Origin: Gammaproteobacteria bacterium
GTDB lineage: Bacteria > Pseudomonadota > Gammaproteobacteria > SZUA-152
Length of the DNA stretch: 33,219 nucleotides
Reading direction: 5' to 3'
NCBI GenBank assembly: GCA_029882975.1
Contig: JAOUJW010000017.1
Location: 70,250-103,468 of the forward strand
Under the pieces are notes generated by a model that saw nothing but the letters and a program-made list of their open reading frames with translations, was not told the origin of the DNA and searched no databases. Within the stretch, counting starts at the first letter, position 1; the number at the start of each line of letters is the position of its first letter. The position numbers and the translations under genes are program-made. Positions 20,201 through 26,842 of the stretch are shown piece after piece.

Positions 20201-22034
20201 AGTAACGAATGTTGTTTTGTAAGCCGGTGTGGTTCACTTGCCAGAATACATTGCCTTGGCTATCCGTTACCTGGGTATAGTTGGGATCGCCGTTGGCATC
20301 CAATGCCGGTATCAAACTTCCATTGGCGACTGACACGCCGGCTTGTTGTCGATAGTACAGACGGTAGCCTGTGACAACTTCATCCGGGTCCGCCGGGTTT
20401 TGAGCCTGAGCTTCAGGCCAACGGATCAGTACTCTTGCTGCTCCCGGTTCGGCATATATAGCCATCGGTGCATTCGGCGGCGGCTCTTTGGGGATCGCTT
20501 CTACGGCTTGGCTGCGTGCACTTTCACTACCGCCATTCATCGCGGTCACTTGTATGCGGTAACGCCGGGCATTGTTCAAACCGCCACTATAGTTGCCGGC
20601 ATTGATGATTAACGGCGACTGCACCGGCGCGATTCGCTGCTCCGGCCCGGGCACAGTATCTGTCACGTCCCGAATGTAGACAACATATTCACTTGCCTGA
20701 CTCACCGGCAACCAATGCAATCCAATGCTTTCGTCACTGCCGGAAGCGCTCAAGCCCGCCGGTACACCCGCAATGATTTGTTCCGGGCTGCCGTTGACTT
20801 GTACCGACAAGTCGCTTTCTCCGTTGGCGTTGACGGCACTGACGGCATATCCGTACTGGGTACCATTGTTGAGTTGAATATGGGTATAGGGGCTTTGCAC
20901 GGCGGCAATTTTGTTGTCGGCTTTGCTCACCGTTCTGCTGCCGGATACCCAATAGATGTTATAGGCTTGTGCGTTCGCGGCACTATCCCAACTCAGACTC
21001 AGTTGGCCGTTTTCCACCCGCAGCGAAATATTGCCCGGGACTCCCGGCACAGCCCCCACAACAGCTACGTCTACCGTACCCGGCAGTTGGGCATGTATCG
21101 TGTTCGACAGGGCACTGACGCCGCGACCGTTGCGAGCCCTGACCTTATAGTAATAATTCTGTCCGGCGCTTAAGGGGCCATGAGTGTACGGGCTGCTGAC
21201 CGAATCGATCACCGCGGAGTCTTCACTCACGTCATCGACATTGCTCCAATAGATGTCGTATTGGATATTTACATCCGATGCTGCACTGTGCCAATTTAAT
21301 TGAACCGTGTCGGCAGTTATAACCGCGTTTTCCATTACCGGAGCAATGGGAATCGCTTCCAATGGCTGGGCGGTATGGACCTCAGAAACCACTCCCATTC
21401 CGACGTCGTTTTCAGCCACTATAATATAGTAGTAGCTTTGGCCGTTTTCTAAATCGCTGTGAACAAACGGCGATTCCACATCGTGTATTCGGTTATCGGC
21501 AGGACTTACCGATGCACTATAACTCCAATAAATGCTGTAAGAAGTCGCCCCCGGTACCGCGTCCCAACGCAGTCGCACCCGTTGATTTTCCGATTTAGCT
21601 TCGATTCCTTGAACCGCCGTCGGTATCGCCGCTTGTGGCCTTGCGCTGACCTGACGTGAAGGATAGCTTTCCCCTCCGTAGCGCTTGCTGGTTATAACAT
21701 AATAATAAGTCAGTCCATTGGATAACTCGGTGTGACTGAGATGCGGTTCTACCGTGTCGATCGGTGATCCATTCTGGGGGGTAACTCCGGGCTGATTGGA
21801 CCAATACACCGTGTAACCGTCCGCACCGGGTACACCGGACCAGCTAATATCTACAGCACGCGTACCCGCTACAACAACAATGTTTTGTAGGGAGCCTTTT
21901 TGTGAAGGATCATTTGCATCGTCTGGTTCACTGCCGCAGGCGTTTATCAGCAAACTCAAATTTGCCAGCAACAGTAATCTCCAGATTACCAACCATGAAT
22001 TCAAACCAAAGTTGGATAAATACGACCCCGACAT
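11217..22034 (-). CDS. Giant multidomain surface lipoprotein (Fn3, cadherin/Ig-like, propeller-like)
   Basis: About 3605 residues. The ATG at 22034 is preferred to one five codons upstream because AGGGG precedes it. The N terminus is a lipoprotein signal with lipobox Leu-Ile-Asn-Ala-Cys. Residues about 50-1210 form twelve fibronectin type III modules, each with a Tyr-x-Ile/Leu-Tyr-Trp strand and a Tyr-Tyr-Tyr / Gly-Gly-Glu-Ser ending. About 1215-2680 hold cadherin-like modules (Asp-Gly-Asp, Ala-Glu-Asn, Asp-Phe-Glu motifs), dystroglycan/He_PIG-type modules (Gly-Leu-Pro-Ala-Gly-Leu) and Ig/filamin-like modules. About 2680-2780 resembles a Big_5 Ig-like domain. The last ~830 residues repeat a Gly-Tyr-Ala-x-x-Trp motif, like beta-propeller blades. 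This architecture suggests adhesion or matrix binding at the cell surface. No frameshift is seen. Confidence 0.9.
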   Translation of the reverse strand: MSGSYLSNFGLNSWLVIWRLLLLANLSLLINACGSEPDDANDPSQKGSLQNIVVVAGTRAVDISWSGVPGADGYTVYWSNQPGVTPQNGSPIDTVEPHLSHTELSNGLTYYYVITSKRYGGESYPSRQVSARPQAAIPTAVQGIEAKSENQRVRLRWDAVPGATSYSIYWSYSASVSPADNRIHDVESPFVHSDLENGQSYYYIIVAENDVGMGVVSEVHTAQPLEAIPIAPVMENAVITADTVQLNWHSAASDVNIQYDIYWSNVDDVSEDSAVIDSVSSPYTHGPLSAGQNYYYKVRARNGRGVSALSNTIHAQLPGTVDVAVVGAVPGVPGNISLRVENGQLSLSWDSAANAQAYNIYWVSGSRTVSKADNKIAAVQSPYTHIQLNNGTQYGYAVSAVNANGESDLSVQVNGSPEQIIAGVPAGLSASGSDESIGLHWLPVSQASEYVVYIRDVTDTVPGPEQRIAPVQSPLIINAGNYSGGLNNARRYRIQVTAMNGGSESARSQAVEAIPKEPPPNAPMAIYAEPGAARVLIRWPEAQAQNPADPDEVVTGYRLYYRQQAGVSVANGSLIPALDANGDPNYTQVTDSQGNVFWQVNHTGLQNNIRYYYIVTAVNSGGESRGSDQVWAIPQAPVPAMPSNTWAEAGDNQVIIHFTEATQGPAAYNLYWIRERSDGSRSGQQVTANILPGHVFTDGGNSNGNSYYFRLTTVTAGGESQYTREFSASPQPAPPQAPPVTVAASAQDSQVTINWTPVADADSYVLYWSTSADIDPSLGARISGPEVQSGYVHSGLSNGQVYYYRLAAQNAGGESSLSEFTVAMPQSDPPSQPANLTAVAGDGQVQVQWPNVATANSYTLYWAMEPGNAQPLTNWSRRVGVQSGTIIDGLNNGAIYHFAVQAHNQGGPSAPSNSVAAIPEPAAPASPDGFSAAPGDGQISLDWNTQNGVTYNLYWTTDTNPMVQPISSGNLISNVRPTHIINGLSNGTIYRYQLTANNAGGESPPSAEVSAMAQAIVATAPQALRAEGVDGRVILNWMPPEQGTGPFSYNVYWSTTPGVGTGGTLIADIAISSFTHRGLTNGQAYYYVVTAVTAAQESVPSLPASASPRGLLPSQIQGMRVESGNGQNTVHWQAETSASQYQVEWSLEVNAANELQGTINSATVIAPNTQYQHTGLGNDVPVYYRVSAQNQQGPGGSLQSGPVSVTVSGTPRSQANQIPQIQQGATHNLSIDEDADPINILLNAIDNDGDTLSWSVSTAASHGVAGVNGNGNSAIVSYAVNPNFDQSDQFEIQVSDGRGGADSIVINISVNPINDAPAFNTVLSDRSDIDAAPIVLDAGASDVESPTLSYSAIGLPPGLNINTATGLVSGTLTATASLNSPYAVTITVDDLSGAANAQTSASFNWTVNPVGVDPAQSSAIIEPATPITAGGTVNITITLRDTSGTAKAVGGDIVGLNISGANAALTASSSIWATDNNDGSYSISYTPTVAGTDSYDITVDISGTPQSLTGTYSRNIVAAAADPANSSATIAAGPYIEGQAIAISATVRDSYGNAASANVQVNITGVNATSLTAIAQGGGLYTTQYTPLNPGDDFVSILVDTMAIGSSPYTLPIGSANASPTDINLSNSSIAENSADNTVIGTLSSVDTAGDTHTYSFVGPNNDAGGRFAIVDNQLQVANGSLLDFETNTSHSISVRATDQGSLFVERSFTITVTNVPDVLSAIGINAARGFIEDASTFTLLPIVVTADADVTVSLSPSTTAAGNLFIPATAGVVINSNAGTGEWTASGAPSNVNTALATTTFTPAENYDSNFSIGVTVSGSGLPDVTGTKNMAVTAVNDAPVFNTGLGDQIHLEGTPVNVDASATDVDGPNLFYSATGLPAGLAINSGTGQITGTLGATASLGSPYTVDLSVNDQGVPNEVANRSITWTVTSDNTAPTDINLSNSSIAENSADNTVIGTLSSVDTAGDTHTYSFVGPNNDAGGRFAIVDNQLQVANGSLLDFETNTSHSISVRATDQGSLFVERSFTITVTNVPDVLSATGVNTAEAFIEDGPAFTLAPIVVTADANVSVSLQPAVATAGVITIPVTAGVTITAGAAGLVQADGAPANVNTALAATTFTPGANHDTSFDITVVVTNATLNVNGTKIVSVTAQNDPPVFNHLLPDRTSVDGDVVNIDASATDIESATLSYSAAGLPAGLDINTVTGQITGAIDLTASLDGPYPVVVTVDDLSGAPNAQVTTNFNWTVNPMTVDPTQTSASITPSADVVAGTPINITVTIRDANGTAKAIGGDIVTMNIAGANEALTIVAPLSATDNLNGTYSISYTPEIAGLDTYDIAVEINSVPFTISGSYSKNIVAAAADPNNSAPNIPVGPYIQNQPVDLSVTVSDVFGNPANAAVAFNISGQNFVGALSGEGVYSIQYTPTNVGTETINVYVDAVIVEASPYSRNVLSATLTANGINAVETLVENSSAFGLTPLELTTSDITPVSTTVTLTLSDVAAGTLQADAVPGVTIDFNPITGVLSLVGMPADVNVALSNVFLTPGSGYSTDFTIAVIISDSIRTDLNGLKSIGVIPLSEVLASSAFTTTPPSPVSAGTNVDLVLSVRDALSNPMDVDVVMLMATGSANEQSLLVANPQQGEYTASYLAANRGTDNFVISINGTTLNTEPFIIGSGPSLQSTRPVSDYSQAALNQTFSLVFDQAIDPNSVTGTDFTLQGGAAPVPGSVNVIDNKVIFTPEVQLNYGASYLASFTGTVANFSGASTLVSIEWPVTVMNAPQVISSETYANIVDFADTHYKASNGNIFHIWTERNLDTYTSYYRIYNALSGVWSDPQVFAGYAASIQFYESAAGLLVVYADGSSSVTDRRQIFTKFYSRGVFTDATNHGYFLQRSFSVASEGDLIGMVTTDGYIVNFKSYDPTNDTWSTPSQIHLDFDRLIESISLASNGTGFAVMWEEINVLTDESVNLIGKVHDGATWGTNIDLLVNFSGLLDYILAGNANGYAMLWSDGRRIYINDGSSAANTANLDDTTAGNRLYPRLISSPSGFAAFWAQNGTWVSNIFQQGRWGTPQSIGGSTLSDVVVDASGYHIAYGAGGALYVASNAGQGWVSTVASPIDTSALLTGLTLEVNGSNYAIIWQQGWPDTSLNAVSYAGRWYGVSQLDTSSIASQNFRHSLVPVDNGFTAFWRQEDGIGQAYFGSRINMSIVPPAWTRSGIDFMPPVSRGAATAPQIAINDAGVKVAVWRQTSDVGVDRVYYSMNETGTWQPPQLLDSCTLRNNNVHIATNGNSFMMVCKSGSDVIGYYLNGSTLTSDSIFTFSADRVTTYYAGPNILASDGTDYAVVYPGSGTKFRLLNSATGIWGQIETLPITRAYNSRFAFPKITGGLGGFAVNWWEQPTSTTYSASQYAATYNAGTWTPSTRISTIETGASTYQLTNAFRNHITSVGSDFLATWVSSDLYTSRFTSPSWSAETMVTAPGAVAATTPIHSASNGFGYNMVWGVTDYQATLFDGSNWTSHTVPNMVPIVRPITQSNGNGYAVIGGIAGNAAFAKYESNEWTGSLLLENKGTAVTNIYLAPSGSNYSAIWSQPDAEFVADPQTPRIWVSDDF
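15925..16228 (-). repeat. 304-bp direct repeat, copy 1 (inside giant gene)
   Basis: Encodes a cadherin-like module (with Ala-Glu-Asn-Ser-Ala-Asp and Leu-Asp-Phe-Glu-Thr) at about residues 1941-2042. It matches 16876-17179 with four base differences, all silent. The two copies are 951 bp apart, which keeps the frame. Confidence 0.92.
16876..17179 (-). repeat. 304-bp direct repeat, copy 2 (inside giant gene)
   Basis: Partner of 15925-16228, encoding the identical cadherin-like module at about residues 1624-1725. The DNA between the copies encodes related but clearly diverged modules, so the near-identity is confined to this segment. Confidence 0.92.
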
Positions 22035-22049
22035 GATTGACCCCTGCAT

Positions 22050-22365
22050 TTGGAAAGAAAGAATTTTGAAAGTTTATTGATTGCGATATTCACGCGATAA
22101 TATCATAGCGATATAGCAGAAAAATAATTATGGTAATATGCACACGATTATATACGTTAACATAATATAGACCCGGCATTTTATCCTTTAATCAGGTTTA
22201 AAACCGTCTCCACTTGGTATACTTTTCGCGACTGTTTTTTTGCTTCAGGTTATAGAACGTCACCGCAGTATGGCACCCGCATAAGCCATATTAATTGTAG
22301 GTATAATATTAGATATTGGTCATTTATTAATCAAGCCGAGAGGATTTGAAGACAATCAGAAAAGA
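22050..22365. other. AT-rich spacer upstream of giant gene
   Basis: A 316-bp stretch without a supportable gene, notably richer in A and T than its surroundings. It contains three GCGATA repeats (about 22083, 22095, 22108) close to the giant gene. The promoter of that gene must lie here or further right, beyond tRNA-Val, but several AT-rich boxes compete and none could be chosen. No terminator hairpin for tRNA-Val was found in it. Confidence 0.5.
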
Positions 22366-22442
22366 TGGTAGGCACGACTGGACTCGAACCAGCGACCCCT
22401 ACCATGTCAAGGTAGTGCTCTAACCAACTGAGCTACGCGCCT
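22366..22442 (-). tRNA. tRNA-Val (anticodon GAC)
   Basis: A 77-base cloverleaf on the minus strand. The acceptor AGGCGCG pairs with CGTGCCT (one G-U) and is followed by A and an encoded CCA. The D-arm is GCTC...GAGC. The anticodon stem CTACC/GGTAG carries loop TTGACAT, giving GAC. The T-arm loop is TTCGAGT. It is monocistronic as far as can be seen and has its own near-consensus promoter just upstream. Confidence 0.97.
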
Positions 22443-22455
22443 ACGGAGGGCTGCA

Positions 22456-22484
22456 ACAATACTGAATGTTAGTAATGTAGTCAA
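22456..22484 (-). promoter_or_regulatory. tRNA-Val promoter
   Basis: On the minus strand TTGACT, a 17-base spacer and TATTGT stand 14 bases before the tRNA 5' end. The spacing is ideal and the tract after the -10 is GC-rich (GCAGCCCTCC), as in stringently controlled stable-RNA promoters. Confidence 0.75.
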
Positions 22485-22578
22485 GCACTGGCAGCGGGGT
22501 GCCGTGAAGTACCCTGTAAGCGTTGAGTTGGGCCAGGTGACCTATCTAAACCCAGCCCGGTATACCATACTTTAATGT

Positions 22579-22595
22579 AAGGAGTTTTTACTATA
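22579..22595 (+). promoter_or_regulatory. Ribosome-binding site pointing to an AUA codon
   Basis: AAGGAG (22579-22584) is followed after 8 bases by ATA (22593-22595), which is in frame with the small exported-protein gene. The first ATG of that frame is six codons later and has no Shine-Dalgarno of its own. Starting at the ATA position would give Lys-Arg-Ile-Gly at the N terminus, a normal signal-peptide beginning. Confidence 0.5.
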
Positions 22596-22610
22596 AAACG
22601 AATTGGCATT

Positions 22611-22976
22611 ATGTGGATTCGTCTCATCTGTCTGTGCACAGTCTTAATGGGGACCAGCCCTGTTGTTGGAGAGGATTTTATTGAACAACAAAAACTGGCC
22701 TCACATCTCATCGTCAGGCTGTTTCTGGTTAATTTGCGGGAGGGTGATATTGAACTTCTAGGCCGAAGTTTGGCTCGAGACGATATTATCCCCAAACAGG
22801 TGTCCTTTGCTTACGAAATCCAGACGGATACGGTCACCGTCCATATTTACAATGAGTTGGTAAAGCCTCTGACGGTTCCCCTGCAGCAAAACTTCGTGGT
22901 AAAAGGTGTAACCGTCATCGTTTCCGATGACGGCGTGATTCAGGAGGTCAAAGCGCATATGGTCGCGGAGCCCTAA
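22611..22976 (+). CDS. Small exported protein of unknown function
   Basis: 121 residues from the ATG. A signal peptide is evident (Trp-Ile-Arg-Leu-Ile-Cys-Leu-Cys-Thr-Val-Leu-Met-Gly, cleavage probably near Val-Val-Gly-Glu-Asp). The mature part of about 100 residues alternates charged and hydrophobic positions, suggesting a small alpha/beta periplasmic protein. No Cys or haem motif is present after the signal. It runs toward napC, its stop lying 14 bp from the napC stop, so it is convergent with the nap operon and not part of it. The only good Shine-Dalgarno implies a start at an ATA six codons upstream. I do not recognise the family; its link to nitrate reduction is position only. Confidence 0.6.
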   Translation: MWIRLICLCTVLMGTSPVVGEDFIEQQKLASHLIVRLFLVNLREGDIELLGRSLARDDIIPKQVSFAYEIQTDTVTVHIYNELVKPLTVPLQQNFVVKGVTVIVSDDGVIQEVKAHMVAEP

Positions 22977-22990
22977 GCACCACAACCCTT

Positions 22991-23557
22991 TTACTTACCG
23001 TTTAGAGGCAATGAATGGGCTATACCTTTATGGCAGTCGATACAGGTCAGTTTTTCATCAAAGCCCTTAATGTGTTGCTTATAAGCACGACGACTTTGGG
23101 CAGGATAATCCATAGAAGTGAAATCATGACAATTACGACATTCTCGCGAATCCGTACGTTTCATAGACCGCCATACGTTTTCGGCTAACTGGCCACGCTT
23201 AGCTTCGAATTTTTCCTTGGTGCTGATACTACCCAGGATTTTATGAAAGACCTCGTTGCTGGCTTGAATTTTCCGTAGCATTTTGTAGGTCCATTCCTTG
23301 GGAACGTGACAATCGGGACACGTCGCCCGCACGCCGGTACGGTTGTTGTAGTGAATGGTGTTTTGGTATTCCTTATACACAAACTCACGCATTTCATGGC
23401 AGCTGATACAGAAAGATTCCTTGTTAGTGGCTTCCATCACGGTGTTAAAACCGCCCCAAAACACAATGCCGCTCGCAAATCCCACTGTCAGCAACATCCC
23501 CAAAGAATATTTGCTGCTGGGACGCAGCAACAGTTGTTTCAATTGTTCTACGTTCAT
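22991..23557 (-). CDS. napC: NapC/NirT tetrahaem c-type cytochrome
   Basis: A 188-residue membrane-anchored cytochrome that passes electrons from quinol to NapAB. One N-terminal helix (about 18-38, Ser-Leu-Gly-Met-Leu-Leu-Thr-Val-Gly-Phe) anchors it in the inner membrane. Four CxxCH haem sites lie in the periplasmic part: Cys-Ile-Ser-Cys-His at 50-54, Cys-Pro-Asp-Cys-His at 80-84, Cys-Arg-Asn-Cys-His at 140-144 and Cys-Ile-Asp-Cys-His at 172-176. Size and spacing fit NapC. AGGGAAAG precedes the ATG. It follows napB by 13 bp and is the last gene of the visible nap operon. Confidence 0.96.
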   Translation of the reverse strand: MNVEQLKQLLLRPSSKYSLGMLLTVGFASGIVFWGGFNTVMEATNKESFCISCHEMREFVYKEYQNTIHYNNRTGVRATCPDCHVPKEWTYKMLRKIQASNEVFHKILGSISTKEKFEAKRGQLAENVWRSMKRTDSRECRNCHDFTSMDYPAQSRRAYKQHIKGFDEKLTCIDCHKGIAHSLPLNGK

Positions 23558-23570
23558 CTTTCCCTACTTG

Positions 23571-24050
23571 TTATTGCAAAGATTTAACCGGCTCAAATTG
23601 GTTTTTCACCAGTGGTTGGGCATTGACCTGGGGTACATGACACTGCACGCAAAAATAGCGTCTAGGTGCCACCTCAGACAGCTCGTTTCCATCACGGTCT
23701 TTGAAATGAGTCATACTGATTTTTGTCGCACCGGAACGTTTGGCATTTTTCCAACTGTGGCAGAGCAAGCATTTGTTGGAACGCAAATCGATTTTGTAGC
23801 CTTGAATCCGATGAGGAATTAGGGGTGGTTGTTGCACGTAGTTGCGCTCCAATACATCCGTGTCTCCGCTTTGGCGTTTCAGTTCCGGAGCATTCAAGGT
23901 AGAATCGATTTCCTTGTCACCACGTAGAGATTTTACGCCTCCGGTGTTAGCCAGGCTTACCGGTACGACAACACAGGTCAAAACACCACCCGCAATCAGC
24001 CATTGTTTCAATTTGTTCATGATCGTTTGCCTTTTTGCTAATTTCGTCAT
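23571..24050 (-). CDS. napB: Periplasmic nitrate reductase dihaem subunit
   Basis: 159 residues from the first ATG. A second ATG ten codons in (24018-24020) gives a cleaner signal peptide (Met-Asn-Lys-Leu-Lys-Gln-Trp-Leu-Ile-Ala, cleavage near Ser-Leu-Ala) and has AAGGC upstream, so it may be the true start. The mature protein carries two haem motifs, Cys-Leu-Leu-Cys-His (94-98) and Cys-Val-Gln-Cys-His (134-138), plus the conserved Pro-Pro-Leu-Ile-Pro-His segment. NapB accepts electrons from NapC and hands them to NapA in the periplasm. It lies between napA (26 bp upstream) and napC. Confidence 0.95.
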   Translation of the reverse strand: MTKLAKRQTIMNKLKQWLIAGGVLTCVVVPVSLANTGGVKSLRGDKEIDSTLNAPELKRQSGDTDVLERNYVQQPPLIPHRIQGYKIDLRSNKCLLCHSWKNAKRSGATKISMTHFKDRDGNELSEVAPRRYFCVQCHVPQVNAQPLVKNQFEPVKSLQ

Positions 24051-24076
24051 ATTGCTCTTGGGTTAACTATTGTCCG

Positions 24077-26575
24077 TTACACCCGCTCCAACTTAACCGC
24101 ACATTTTTTGTAATCGGTTTGTTTGGAGATAGGACAGGTGGCATCCAAAGTCACTTTGTTGATCAATACGCTGGCGTCAAACCAGGGCACGAACACCACG
24201 CCCTGCGGCGGGCGATTGCGCCCACGGGTTTCCACCGTAGCTTTGATTTCGCCTCGACGCGATGCCAGGCGCGCTTCCATACCCCGTTTTAAACCGCGTT
24301 TTTTGGCATCCTTCGGGTGCATATAAATCAGGGCATCCGGTACTGCGCGGTATAATTCCGGAACTCGCCGAGTCATGGTACCGGAGTGCCAGTGTTCCAG
24401 TACCCGACCGGTTACCAGCCACAAATCGTATTCTTTATCCGGCTCTTCGGGCGCCGGTTCATAGGGCAAAGCAAAGATCCAGGCCTTACCATCCGGTTTA
24501 CCGTAGAATTCAACACCCTTGCCTTTGGCGACATAAGGGTCATATCCTTCGCGAAACCGCCATTGCGTTTCTTTTCCATCCACCACAGGCCAACGTAAGC
24601 CGCGTACTTTGTGGTAAGTGTCAAAGTCCGCCAAATCGTGGGCTTTGCCCCGACCAAAACTGGCATACTCTTCAAACAGGCCTTTTTGGATGTAAAAACC
24701 GAAGTCCTTGGCTTCGTGGTTTTCCGTTTCCTTATTGGCCTGACTCAGCGGGAATTTGTTCACATTGCCGTTCTGGAACAAAACCTGGAACAAGCTTTTG
24801 CCGCGTAAGGACGGTTCCTGATCCAATAACTCCTTAGGCCAGACTTCGTCGGTTTTAAAGCGCTTGGACAATTCCACAATCTGCCACATATCCGATTTAG
24901 CCTCGCCTGGAGGCGGGACTTGCTGATACCAGAACTGGGTGCGGCGTTCCGCGTTACCATAAGCGCCCTCTTTCTCCACCCACATGGCTGTGGGCAAAAT
25001 TAAGTCGGCCGCTTGGGCTGTTACGGTAGGATAAGCATCAGAGACAACGATAAAATTGTCCGGATTGCGGTAGCCGGGATAGGTTTCTTCATTGAGGTTG
25101 GCTGCCGCCTGCATATTGTTGTTACACATAACCCAATAGAAATTCATATCACCGTCTTTGAGTTTGCGGTTATGCAAAACGGCATGAAAGCCCGGTTTAC
25201 CCACAATAGTGCCCTTGGGCAATTTCCAGATTTTTTCGGCGATTTCCCGATGCTTTTCGTTTTTCACCACCATATCCGCGGGCAAGCGATGGGCGAAAGT
25301 ACCTACTTCGCGGGCAGTACCGCAAGCGGACGGCTGACCGGTCAAAGAGAAAGGCCCGTTACCGGGCTCGGAGATCTTGCCGGTTAACAGATGCAAATTA
25401 TAAATAAGATTGTTTACCCAGGTTCCGCGGGTATGCTGGTTCACACCCATGGTCCAGAAAGACACCACTTTGCGTTTGGGATCGGCGTAAAGCTCTGCCA
25501 GCTTCTTCAAATCTTTCTTGGGCACACCGGAAATCTCATGGGCCTTTTCCAAGGTATAGGAAGAAACAAATTTTCTGAATTCATCAAAAGAACTGGGCTT
25601 GGAACCGCCGGCTTTGTCTGCGTTCTTGGCATTTTTCTGTTTTTCGTGATCGGGACGCAGGCCATAACCGATATCGTCATTGCCCATGCGGAAGTTCACG
25701 TGCTGGTTAATAAAGTCTTTGTTTACAGCATTGTGTTGAATGAGATAGTTTGCAATATAGTTGAGGATGGCCAAGTCGCTTTGGGGTTTAAACACCATAC
25801 CCACATCAGCCAAATCAAAGTTACGATTCTCAAAGGTGGACAACACGGCCACTTTGACATTTTTATTGCTCAAACGCCGTTCGGTTACGCGGGTCCACAA
25901 AATAGGATGCATTTCCGCCATATTGGCGCCCCACAACACAAAGGCATCCGCGTGTTCGATATCGTCATAACACCCCATGGGCTCGTCAATACCGAAAGTA
26001 CGCATGAACCCCGCCACCGCCGAAGCCATGCAATGTCGCGCGTTGGGCTCAAGGTTATTGGATCGAAAACCGGCTTTCATGAGTTTGACCGCCGCATAGC
26101 CTTCCCAAACCGTCCATTGCCCGGAACCGAACATACCCAGTGCTGTCGGACCTTTGGCTTTCATGGTGGTTTTTATTTTTTCCGCCATAATATCTAACGC
26201 GGTTTTCCAACTGACGGGAGTAAAAGTCCCGTTCTTGTCGTATTTGCCATCGGTCATACGCAACAGGGGTTTTTGCAGACGATCTTCCCCATAGAGTATT
26301 TTTGGCAAAAAGTACCCTTTGACGCAGTTCATTCCACGGTTAACCGGAGATTCCGGGTCCGCTTGGGAGGCCACCACTTTACCGTTCTGAGTACCCACCA
26401 TGACGCTACAACCCACGCCACAAAATCGACAAGGCGCTTTATCCCAGCGAATTTTTTCATCAGACTGCGGTGATTTGGACTTGGCAAATACCGATTGGGT
26501 CACAAGGGACAAGGATGATAGAGCTAAAGGCACAATAGAATTTAATTTTAAAAAATGTCTGCGTGAAAATTTCAT
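24077..26575 (-). CDS. napA: Periplasmic nitrate reductase catalytic subunit
   Basis: An 832-residue Mo-bisMGD enzyme reducing nitrate to nitrite in the periplasm. The ATG at 26575 is chosen, not the longer open frame (57 codons more), because GAGG precedes it and it begins the Tat signal Ser-Arg-Arg-His-Phe-Leu-Lys. Cys49, Cys52, Cys56 and Cys84 bind the [4Fe-4S] cluster (Cys-Arg-Phe-Cys-Gly-Val-Gly-Cys...Asn-Cys-Val-Lys-Gly). Cys182 in Arg-His-Cys-Met-Ala-Ser-Ala is the Mo ligand. The C-terminal molydopterin dinucleotide-binding domain is complete. It heads napABC. No napD chaperone gene precedes it in the window. The 267 bp between it and the divergent HPP remnant shows only an FNR-like half site (TTGAT) and no full box. 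Confidence 0.98.
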   Translation of the reverse strand: MKFSRRHFLKLNSIVPLALSSLSLVTQSVFAKSKSPQSDEKIRWDKAPCRFCGVGCSVMVGTQNGKVVASQADPESPVNRGMNCVKGYFLPKILYGEDRLQKPLLRMTDGKYDKNGTFTPVSWKTALDIMAEKIKTTMKAKGPTALGMFGSGQWTVWEGYAAVKLMKAGFRSNNLEPNARHCMASAVAGFMRTFGIDEPMGCYDDIEHADAFVLWGANMAEMHPILWTRVTERRLSNKNVKVAVLSTFENRNFDLADVGMVFKPQSDLAILNYIANYLIQHNAVNKDFINQHVNFRMGNDDIGYGLRPDHEKQKNAKNADKAGGSKPSSFDEFRKFVSSYTLEKAHEISGVPKKDLKKLAELYADPKRKVVSFWTMGVNQHTRGTWVNNLIYNLHLLTGKISEPGNGPFSLTGQPSACGTAREVGTFAHRLPADMVVKNEKHREIAEKIWKLPKGTIVGKPGFHAVLHNRKLKDGDMNFYWVMCNNNMQAAANLNEETYPGYRNPDNFIVVSDAYPTVTAQAADLILPTAMWVEKEGAYGNAERRTQFWYQQVPPPGEAKSDMWQIVELSKRFKTDEVWPKELLDQEPSLRGKSLFQVLFQNGNVNKFPLSQANKETENHEAKDFGFYIQKGLFEEYASFGRGKAHDLADFDTYHKVRGLRWPVVDGKETQWRFREGYDPYVAKGKGVEFYGKPDGKAWIFALPYEPAPEEPDKEYDLWLVTGRVLEHWHSGTMTRRVPELYRAVPDALIYMHPKDAKKRGLKRGMEARLASRRGEIKATVETRGRNRPPQGVVFVPWFDASVLINKVTLDATCPISKQTDYKKCAVKLERV

Positions 26576-26842
26576 AGCTGCCTCAATATTGTGTAAACGG
26601 ATTAGATTTTCTCGGTGGGTTAATGCACGAAAAATTCCAATTAATCTGAGTGGAACACTGGGTTTTATCCCTAACAAATGTATGGCAAAGGCATTTTCGG
26701 CCCAAACGTCGGTTTCCTTTAATAACCCGGCGGCAGTATTACGCACAAAATCAAATCAAAGAACCTGTCTGTGTTGGGGAATGTGCAGAGCTGTTTAAAT
26801 GTAAAAGGTGTGCAAAATTTTTTGGAGGATAGAGCTGTCAAT

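Noticed and set aside
22338-22350. Thirteen-base match to the T-arm of tRNA-Pro just downstream of tRNA-Val
   Set aside because: T-arm sequences are shared by many tRNAs and no acceptor strand or CCA accompanies it; too short to call a tRNA remnant.
25391-26197. Long plus-strand frame of 268 codons inside napA
   Set aside because: Antisense to the well-supported napA coding sequence and without domain-like features; a shadow of codon bias.
26576-26746. N-terminal extension of napA by 57 codons
   Set aside because: The Tat signal and Shine-Dalgarno place the start at 26575; the extension would bury the signal peptide.
26740-26765. FNR/CRP-like box upstream of napA
   Set aside because: Only a TTGAT half site is seen, without a matching ATCAA at the right spacing.
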